From the NCBI GenBank assembly GCA_016209995.1, contig JACQVC010000026.1, positions 1 through 5,959 of the forward strand: a stretch of 5,959 bases of DNA, written 5' to 3'. This stretch comes from Gemmatimonadota bacterium. GTDB lineage: Bacteria > Gemmatimonadota > Gemmatimonadetes > Longimicrobiales > Gaopeijiaceae. The translations under genes and the position numbers were made by a program. Each line of letters opens with the position of its first letter. The first letter of the stretch is position 1. The notes beneath the pieces are model-generated. The model had not been told where the DNA came from. It made no database searches and was given only the letters and a program-made list of their open reading frames with translations. Shown one piece after another: positions 1 through 4,651 of this stretch.

Positions 1-1436
1 ATGCCGACGAGCTCCGCCAGATACTGCACCTCCTCGTCCCGATCGCCCGACACGAGCAGAATCCGGTCGATCCGGTGCTGGGGCTGGAGGTGCGAGATGA
101 ACGGGCGGCCGTCCTCGCGCGCCTGGTCGCGAAACCGATAGGTGGCGGCGTACCGGCCGTCCACGAGCACGACGCATTCGAGGCCCGACACGACCGGGGG
201 CAGTTCGGCGCTCAGCCCCCGCGCCTCGGCCTGGCGGCGCCCGAGGATCTGCACGTGGTGAGGGTCGATCGTGCCCTCGATGCCTTCGCCCGGTCGCTCG
301 CTGATCTGGTTCACCTCGGGGAGCCTCAGCCGCGCTTGACGGGCCGCGTCGAGCAAGGGCGCCGCCAGCGGATGCTTCGAATAGCGTTCCACCGTCGCGG
401 CGAGCTGCAGGATCTCCATCTCGTCGAGGCCCGGCGCCACCATCTGCTCGGTCAGGACCGGCCGGCCGTAGGTGAGCGTGCCGGTCTTGTCGAGCACGAT
501 CGTGCGGCACTGGCCCAACTGCTCGAGCACGGCCGGGTCGCGTACGATGATGCTGCGCTCGGCGGCGAGCGAGATCGACCCGATGATGGCCACCGGAATG
601 GCGATGAGAAGCGGGCACGGCGTCGCGACGACGAGCACGGCCAGGAAACGGATGGGGTCGCCGCTCCAGGCCCACGCGGCCACGGCGATCGACACGGCCG
701 CCGGCGTGTAGAGCGCTCCGAGCTGGTCGCCCAGGCGGCGCAGCCGCGGCCTCCGCTGTTCCGAATCGCGCATCACCGCCATGATGCGCGCGTAGCGTGA
801 GTCCACGGCCAGCCGCGTCGCCCGCAGCGTGAGGGCCCCCTCGCCGTTGATCGCTCCCGAAAACACCGTTGAACCAGGCGCTTTCGACATCATGAACGGC
901 TCGCCGGTCAGATACGACTCGTCCATGATGCCGCGTCCCTCGACGACGACCCCGTCCACGGGGCACACCTCGTGGGGGTAGACGACGAGGCGATCGCCGA
1001 TCGCGATGGCATCGAGCGTGATGTCCTCGGTCTGACGGCCCGTCAGGCGGTGCGCGACCGACGGAATGCGCCGCGCCAGCGCCGAAAGCACCGACGAGGC
1101 GCGCCCGACGGCGTAGGCTTCCATCGCCTCGCCGCTCGAGAGCATCAGCACGACGACCGCCCCCGCCAGGTACTCGCCGAGCAGCACGGCCGTCACGATC
1201 GACACGCCCGCCAGCAGATCGGCGCCGAACTGGCCGCGGGCCGTACTCAGGGCCAGCTCCATGACGAGCGGAATTCCGCCCGCGACGAGGACCGCGTAGA
1301 GAGCCATGTTCACCGCCGGCGCCGGCGTACCGACGATGAAGCGCAGGACCAGGTAGAGGCTGATCCCGGCAACGGCAGCGGCAGCGATGGCAGTGTGGCG
1401 GCTGAGGAAGGCGGGGCGGGGCGTCAACAGCACCAT
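1..1436 (-). CDS. Heavy-metal translocating P1B-type ATPase, TPCP motif (partial, C-terminus outside window)
   Basis: This is an inner-membrane pump that couples ATP hydrolysis to metal ion export through an aspartyl-phosphate intermediate. I translated 478 residues from the ATG at 1436-1434; the frame is open to base 1. Hydrophobic segments lie near residues 14-34, 41-60 and 72-100, followed by the actuator domain with TGE at 177-179. Further membrane segments near 240-257 and 261-283 carry the metal-site motif TPCP (272-275). The phosphorylation motif DKTGTLT starts at D316, the P1B-specific HP dipeptide is at 355-356 in SKHPLA, and the nucleotide-domain GxG is at 383-385. The TGDGxND motif and last two membrane helices must lie beyond base 1. 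There is no N-terminal HMA domain or CxxC. TPC at this site is associated with the P1B-5 group (Ni/Fe, Nia-like); the substrate is therefore inferred. The start is uncertain: the frame is open upstream to the stop at 1535, and the ribosome site (GGGG, 1446-1443) is weak. Confidence 0.93.
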   Translation of the reverse strand, partial: MVLLTPRPAFLSRHTAIAAAAVAGISLYLVLRFIVGTPAPAVNMALYAVLVAGGIPLVMELALSTARGQFGADLLAGVSIVTAVLLGEYLAGAVVVLMLSSGEAMEAYAVGRASSVLSALARRIPSVAHRLTGRQTEDITLDAIAIGDRLVVYPHEVCPVDGVVVEGRGIMDESYLTGEPFMMSKAPGSTVFSGAINGEGALTLRATRLAVDSRYARIMAVMRDSEQRRPRLRRLGDQLGALYTPAAVSIAVAAWAWSGDPIRFLAVLVVATPCPLLIAIPVAIIGSISLAAERSIIVRDPAVLEQLGQCRTIVLDKTGTLTYGRPVLTEQMVAPGLDEMEILQLAATVERYSKHPLAAPLLDAARQARLRLPEVNQISERPGEGIEGTIDPHHVQILGRRQAEARGLSAELPPVVSGLECVVLVDGRYAATYRFRDQAREDGRPFISHLQPQHRIDRILLVSGDRDEEVQYLAELVG

Positions 1437-1492
1437 GATACGCCCCGGCGGGAGCCGGAACTGACGACGCGCCAGACGGCGGAACGGCTTAC

Positions 1493-1524
1493 GGAAGGGG
1501 CGTGGCCGCGCCCACGCCCCTTCC
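1493..1524 (-). terminator. Strong GC-rich hairpin after the hydrolase gene, possible terminator without U-tract
   Basis: The arms 1493-1505 (GGAAGGGGCGTGG) and 1512-1524 (CCACGCCCCTTCC) are perfect 13-bp reverse complements around a 6-base loop, and pairing can continue three more pairs past a single bulged base. The hairpin begins 8 bases after the stop codon of the dienelactone hydrolase gene and ends 56 bases before the ATPase start codon. There is no T-run on either side in either direction, so it is not a classic intrinsic terminator. It may end transcription as a hairpin-only terminator, protect the 3' end of the upstream message, or reduce read-through into the ATPase gene. Confidence 0.55.
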
Positions 1525-1532
1525 CGTCGGTC

Positions 1533-2420
1533 TTACCGCAGGTGCTGGTTGAAGAACTCGATGGTCCGGGTCCAGGCCAGCTTCGCCGCCGCCTCGTCAT
1601 ACCGCGGCGTCGTGTCGTTGTGGAAGGCGTGGTTGGCGCCTGTGTACATGTGCATCGTGTAGGTCACCTTGTTCGCCTTGAGCGCCGTCTCGTAGGCCGG
1701 CCAGCCGGCGTTGATCCGCTCGTCGTTCTCCGCGTAGTGGATGAGCAGCGGCGCTTTGATCCGGACGGCGTCCTCGGCCGGCACCTGCTGGCCGTAGAAC
1801 GGCACGCCGGCGCCGAGATCCGGCAGGCGTGCCGCGAGCTGGTTCACGACGCCGCCGCCGAAGCAGAACCCGACGGCGCCGTACCGCCCGGTGCACTCGG
1901 CGTGGGCCTTGAGGAACGTCGCGCCGGCGACGAAGTCTTCGAACATGGTGTTGCGATCGAGCTTCGCCTGCAGTTCCCGGCCCTCATCGTCGTTGCCCGG
2001 ATAGCCGCCGACGGGCGTCAGGATGTCGGGCGCCAGGGCCAGGAACCCCGCCACGCCCAGGCGCCGCGCGACATCCTCGATATAGGGATTCAGCCCGCGG
2101 TTCTCATGGACCACCAGCACGCCCGGCAGTCTGCCGCTCGCGGCCGATGGGCGGGCGAGGTAGCCGCGCATCTTGCCCGATCCCTGCGGCGACGGGTAGG
2201 TGACGTACTCGGCCTTCAGGCGCGAGTCGTTCGGGTTCACCTGCTGCGCCAACGCGTAGTCGGGACCGAGGGTCTGGAGGATGCCCGCCACGGTCAGGCC
2301 GCCGACGGCGAACTTCGCGGCGCCGTCGAGGAATTCCCGGCGGCTGACGCCTCCGTGCATGTAATTGGTGAAGAGCTTGAGCAGTTCCGGATCGAAGTCG
2401 GATGCTTTCTTGCGTTCCAT
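1533..2420 (-). CDS. Tat-exported dienelactone hydrolase family protein
   Basis: A complete 295-residue alpha/beta hydrolase. Known members of the family open lactone or ester bonds (carboxymethylenebutenolidase in chloroaromatic breakdown); the substrate here is unknown. The triad is clear: Cys186 in GFCFGGG, Asp233 in AENDERI and His264 in GANHAFH. Glu106 in VVHENRG is the conserved residue near the nucleophile. A twin-arginine signal SRREFL (Arg27, Arg28) precedes a hydrophobic stretch at about 34-48 and a likely cleavage site after ALA (56-58), so the enzyme should fold in the cytoplasm and act outside the inner membrane. The long charged n-region before the Tat motif is, as I recall it, usual in exported YghX-like relatives. 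The frame is open upstream to 2726, but the ATG at 2420 is preferred because AGAGGAG lies 8 bases before it and the Tat signal is then near the N-terminus. The downstream ATPase lies 96 bases away beyond a hairpin. Confidence 0.93.
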   Translation of the reverse strand: MERKKASDFDPELLKLFTNYMHGGVSRREFLDGAAKFAVGGLTVAGILQTLGPDYALAQQVNPNDSRLKAEYVTYPSPQGSGKMRGYLARPSAASGRLPGVLVVHENRGLNPYIEDVARRLGVAGFLALAPDILTPVGGYPGNDDEGRELQAKLDRNTMFEDFVAGATFLKAHAECTGRYGAVGFCFGGGVVNQLAARLPDLGAGVPFYGQQVPAEDAVRIKAPLLIHYAENDERINAGWPAYETALKANKVTYTMHMYTGANHAFHNDTTPRYDEAAAKLAWTRTIEFFNQHLR

Positions 2421-2428
2421 CAGCGTGT

Positions 2429-2435
2429 CTCCTCT
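2429..2435 (-). promoter_or_regulatory. Ribosome binding site of the dienelactone hydrolase gene
   Basis: AGAGGAG on the minus strand, 8 bases before the ATG at 2420-2418. It decides the start: the longer open frame reaching 2726 would add about 100 residues of low-complexity, arginine-rich sequence ahead of the Tat signal. Confidence 0.8.
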
Positions 2436-2468
2436 GGATGCGGGCGCGGTGTGCTGTCCCGGGGACGA

Positions 2469-2477
2469 AGAATACCA
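2469..2477 (-). promoter_or_regulatory. Candidate extended -10 element for the hydrolase gene
   Basis: TGGTATTCT on the minus strand has the TGn extension followed by a hexamer matching four of six TATAAT positions, 48 bases upstream of the hydrolase start codon. There is no convincing -35 hexamer at the expected distance. It is the best sigma-70-like candidate in this gap, but such short matches arise by chance. Confidence 0.22.
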
Positions 2478-2698
2478 CGCCAGATGAGCTCGGGGAGCGC
2501 CTGCCGGACGGGTCCGGAACATGGGGAATCCGTCGCTCGTCTTCCCGCCAATCGTGTGCCGAACTTTTCCGGTTGCACACTTTGTTGCGCGGGGAACTGG
2601 CCGCGTGCCGCAAGAGTGGGGACACTGACCGACACGACCGACACCCGTTCGATTCCGGGCGTGCTTGCGTGGCCCGGAGTATGAGATCGTCCTCGGTC

Positions 2699-2704
2699 GG
2701 AGGT
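2699..2704 (+). promoter_or_regulatory. Strong Shine-Dalgarno site before the patatin-like remnant
   Basis: GGAGGT, a near-ideal match to the anti-Shine-Dalgarno sequence, 9 bases before the ATG at 2714-2716. Its quality suggests a real translation start once existed here, although the frame it opens does not lead into the conserved C-terminal piece. Confidence 0.55.
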
Positions 2705-2713
2705 GTCGCCGAG

Positions 2714-3177
2714 ATGAGTGACGCACCCGGTCGCGCGCAGTTCGCCGCGAGCGTGCGGCCCGAGGAGCTGAAGGTGCTGGCCGCGCGCCGGGCCGTCTGC
2801 CGGTTGCCGCCCCTCACTCCGTCCACCTTGGCCGATGACAGGCAGACTCCGGGCCGCGCGGCACCGTGGACTACGGTCCGGGCGAGCAGCCGGGCCAGAT
2901 CGTCTACCTCAAGTCGTCGCTCTCGGGCCGCGAGCCGCACGACGTGCTCGCCTATCGCGCCGAGCATCCTCAGTTTCCGCACGAGCCCACCCGGGACCAG
3001 TTCTTCGACGAGCGCCAGTTCGAGTCCTATCGCGCGCTGGGATACTTCATCGCGAGCCAGCTTTTCGACGCAAACGCAACCGACGTGCCCGACATCGCCG
3101 CCTGGTTTGAGGCACGGCGTCACGAGGCCCGCCGCACGTCGAGCGTCGAGGCCGGAGCCCCCGGCTCGTCAAGGTAG
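2714..3177 (+). pseudogene. Patatin-like protein remnant, middle deleted and frame lost
   Basis: The part from about 2839 to the stop at 3175-3177 encodes roughly 110 residues with the C-terminal pattern of large patatin-like membrane-associated proteins: G-T-V-D-Y, IVYLKSSLSGREPHDVLAYR, HPQFPHEPTRDQFFDE and QFESYRALGY. This frame is closed upstream by TGA at 2836-2838, and the catalytic core (glycine-rich loop, GxSxG serine, DG[GA]) is absent. From 2714, behind a strong Shine-Dalgarno site, another frame begins [10 protein letters not shown] and continues [19 protein letters not shown]. That resembles the N-terminal arm that precedes the patatin domain in such proteins (xELKxLxxRR). My reading is one gene that lost its middle through an internal deletion ending near 2830-2840. 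The C-terminal match is firm; linking the N-terminal piece to it is inference. A GTG at 2866 could start a small open frame, but it has no evident ribosome site. Confidence 0.65.
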
Positions 3178-3229
3178 ACTGGCAGCAGGCGAGAGGAGAA
3201 GGGGAAGGTCCCATGTTCAGGCTGACCAA

Positions 3230-3433
3230 TCACTTATCCATGAAGGTCATGCTGCCGGTCGCCGTAACTGCCCTGTCGCTCGGAGTGGTCCACCTGTCGG
3301 CGTCGGTTTCGGCCGAGAAGGTGTCGAGCACGGTGAGCAGGTTCGTGATCGACAGGACGTAATGGACCCGCCGCGACGCGCTGACGAGCTTGAGCGTGCC
3401 TCCGACGCGCCGCACGGACGGCGGAGAGGTAAT
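3230..3433 (-). pseudogene. STAS-domain (anti-sigma factor antagonist) C-terminal fragment
   Basis: The minus-strand frame ending at TGA 3232-3230 encodes SVRRVGGTLKLVSASRRVHY followed by VLSITNLLTVLDTFSAETDA. This is the last half of a STAS domain, where GGxLKL is the final core strand and RVxxxLxITxLxTVxD the closing helix and strand of the SpoIIAA/RsbV type. The full domain has about 100-110 residues; only about 45 are present. The strand and helix carrying the phosphorylatable Ser/Thr are missing. Homology begins 3 bases after the stop codon of the PAL-like gene, and I see no start codon with a ribosome site there. The frame also stays open upstream through the PAL-like gene, but as an arginine-rich shadow. 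Intact relatives bind anti-sigma factors in partner-switching pathways; this fragment is not expected to function. Confidence 0.65.
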
Positions 3434-3435
3434 TC

Positions 3436-4593
3436 TCAGTCGCGAACGATTCTGTACCTGTAATAGCGCTGGCCGTTGTTGACCTCGCCGAGGAAGAGAT
3501 TCCCCTGCGAGTCGACGGCGATGCTGTGGATGTGAAAGAATTCCCGGGCGTTGTGTCCGGCGTGCCCACCGACGCTCGAGACCATCTCCAGGGTCTGACG
3601 GTCCAGGATCCGCACGACCTTGTTGGAACCATCCACGACGTAGAGGAAGCGCTGTGCCGAGTCTGGCGACAGGGCGAAATGGTGCACGGTGCCCTCGGCC
3701 TGGAGCGTGTGCTTCGCGACCGGCGTTTCGGTGATGAACGTGCCGTCGAGCTCGAAGACTTGCAGCCTGTTGTTCGTTCGGTCGGCGACGTAGACGCGGC
3801 CGTCGTTCGACACGACGATGCCGTGGACGGGGTTGTTGAACTGCAGTGGCGGCGGTCCCTGCACGAGTTCCGCTCTCGGCGGAAACTGGTGCGCGTCGTC
3901 GGGTGGATTGCCGTAGGCGCCCCAGTGGCGCTTGTACGAGCCGGTGTCGGCGTCGAAGACAATGACGCGGCGGTTGAAGTAGCCGTCGGCCACAAACAGC
4001 TCGTTCGTCGTCGGGTAGACGAACAGCCCCGCCGGGCCTCCAAGATTCTCCGTGTCGTGGCTCCCCTTGTTCTGGCCTGAGCGGCCGATTTGCATGAGAA
4101 ACCGTCCCGCGCGCGTGAACTTCAGGACCTGGTTGTCTTCCCTTGCGTTCCCACTGATCCAGACGTTGTCGTCGTGGTCCACGAAGATGCCGTGCTCGGA
4201 GGTCGGCCACTCGTAGCCCTCGCCAGGGCCGCCCCAGGCCTGCAGGAACTTCCCGTCAGGACCGAACTCGAGGACGCTTGGCGCAGGAATGCAGCACTCG
4301 GCTTGTGGCGGCGTCAGCGCGGCGGCCTTCTCGCCGTCGGGGATCGTCGCCGGACGCTGGAGCACCCAGAGGTGGTCGCGGGAGTCGACGGCAACGCCGC
4401 TGACCTGTCCGGTGACCCATTTGTTGGGCAGGGCTTCGGACCACAGCGGGTCGGGCTCGAAGCGTGGTACCTCGGAGCCACCCGTCTGTCCCGTCGGGGG
4501 ACTTCCGCCGCAGGCCGCCGTGGCGCCGAGTGCGGCCGTGAGCAGCAGGCCCCTCCCAACCGCCCATGTCTGTCTCCGAGAGTGGCCCTTCAT
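3436..4593 (-). CDS. Exported NHL beta-propeller, peptidyl-alpha-hydroxyglycine alpha-amidating lyase-like
   Basis: A complete 385-residue protein. The N-terminus has basic residues, a hydrophobic stretch (about 15-27) and Cys28 in ATAAC, a slightly non-standard lipobox, so it is probably a lipoprotein. The rest is an NHL-type propeller. Order and motifs follow PAL, which splits peptidyl-alpha-hydroxyglycine into peptide amide and glyoxylate: GQVSGVAVD with Arg80 just after (PAL active-site Arg), HGIFVDHDDNVW with His134, VADGYFNRRV with Tyr205 (PAL catalytic Tyr), NPVHGIVV with His257, VADRTNNRLQVF, and HIHSIAVDSQGNLFLGE with His356. His134, His257 and His356 would be the three zinc ligands. 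The Asp that follows the third His in animal PAL is Ser357 here. Family assignment is by remembered pattern; the activity is unproven and no monooxygenase (PHM) partner is in the window. The start is supported by GGAG (4603-4600) six bases before the ATG. The gene lies 58 bases after the spermidine synthase-like gene. Confidence 0.88.
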   Translation of the reverse strand: MKGHSRRQTWAVGRGLLLTAALGATAACGGSPPTGQTGGSEVPRFEPDPLWSEALPNKWVTGQVSGVAVDSRDHLWVLQRPATIPDGEKAAALTPPQAECCIPAPSVLEFGPDGKFLQAWGGPGEGYEWPTSEHGIFVDHDDNVWISGNAREDNQVLKFTRAGRFLMQIGRSGQNKGSHDTENLGGPAGLFVYPTTNELFVADGYFNRRVIVFDADTGSYKRHWGAYGNPPDDAHQFPPRAELVQGPPPLQFNNPVHGIVVSNDGRVYVADRTNNRLQVFELDGTFITETPVAKHTLQAEGTVHHFALSPDSAQRFLYVVDGSNKVVRILDRQTLEMVSSVGGHAGHNAREFFHIHSIAVDSQGNLFLGEVNNGQRYYRYRIVRD

Positions 4594-4599
4594 ACAACA

Positions 4600-4603
4600 C
4601 TCC
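4600..4603 (-). promoter_or_regulatory. Ribosome binding site of the PAL-like gene
   Basis: GGAG on the minus strand, 6 bases before the ATG at 4593-4591. It supports this start over another ATG seven bases upstream in a different frame. The 58-base gap to the upstream gene shows no hairpin or promoter that I can defend, so read-through transcription from that gene is plausible. Confidence 0.6.
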
Positions 4604-4651
4604 GTTCTGCGGTCAGTGCCACCAGAGCTCCCTGGACGATCACCGGTTCGG

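Larger units (their letters stand above)
2421..2713. other. Intergenic region between divergent starts
   Basis: This 293-base gap separates the hydrolase start (minus strand) from the Shine-Dalgarno-bearing start of the patatin-like remnant (plus strand), so it should hold both promoters. Open frames crossing it on both strands give arginine- and serine-rich translations without recognisable motifs and look like shadows. Besides the candidate -10 element, I see GACAC three times at 9-10 base spacing (2621, 2631, 2640) and GTTGC repeated around 2572-2588. No RNA gene, long inverted repeat or insertion-sequence end is visible. Confidence 0.6.

Noticed and set aside
75..800. Plus-strand open frame of 241 codons
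   Set aside because: Lies opposite the DKTGTLT and TPCP regions of the ATPase; composition is that of a shadow frame with no motif.
2641..2662. tRNA T-arm-like string (CCCGTTCGATTCCGGG)
   Set aside because: With the loop in the proper register the second stem pair is C-C, and no anticodon arm, D arm or acceptor stem can be drawn around it.
972..2684. Long plus-strand open frame (570 codons) across the ATPase and hydrolase genes
   Set aside because: It is antisense to two genes with complete motif sets, and its translation is an Arg/His/Asp-rich low-complexity sequence typical of shadow frames in GC-rich DNA.
2104..3123. Minus-strand open frame of 339 codons
   Set aside because: It crosses the patatin-like remnant antisense, then the intergenic gap, then the hydrolase in the wrong frame; no motif and no consistent start.
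2866..3177. GTG-started 103-codon frame as an intact small gene
   Set aside because: No ribosome site before the GTG, homology begins upstream of it (GTVDY), and the sequence is the tail of a much larger family, so a remnant is the better reading.
3213..3362. Small plus-strand frame of 49 codons beginning MFRLTNHLSM with a purine-rich site upstream and a signal-peptide-like hydrophobic stretch
   Set aside because: It lies exactly opposite the STAS fragment, whose family match explains the sequence better; hydrophobic stretches often appear opposite such coding sequence. Kept as a remote possibility only.
4289..4407. Possible signs of insertion sequence ends or phage genes in the window
   Set aside because: I found no transposase, integrase, terminal inverted repeat or target duplication anywhere; the disrupted region at 2830-3436 shows no mobile-element trace.
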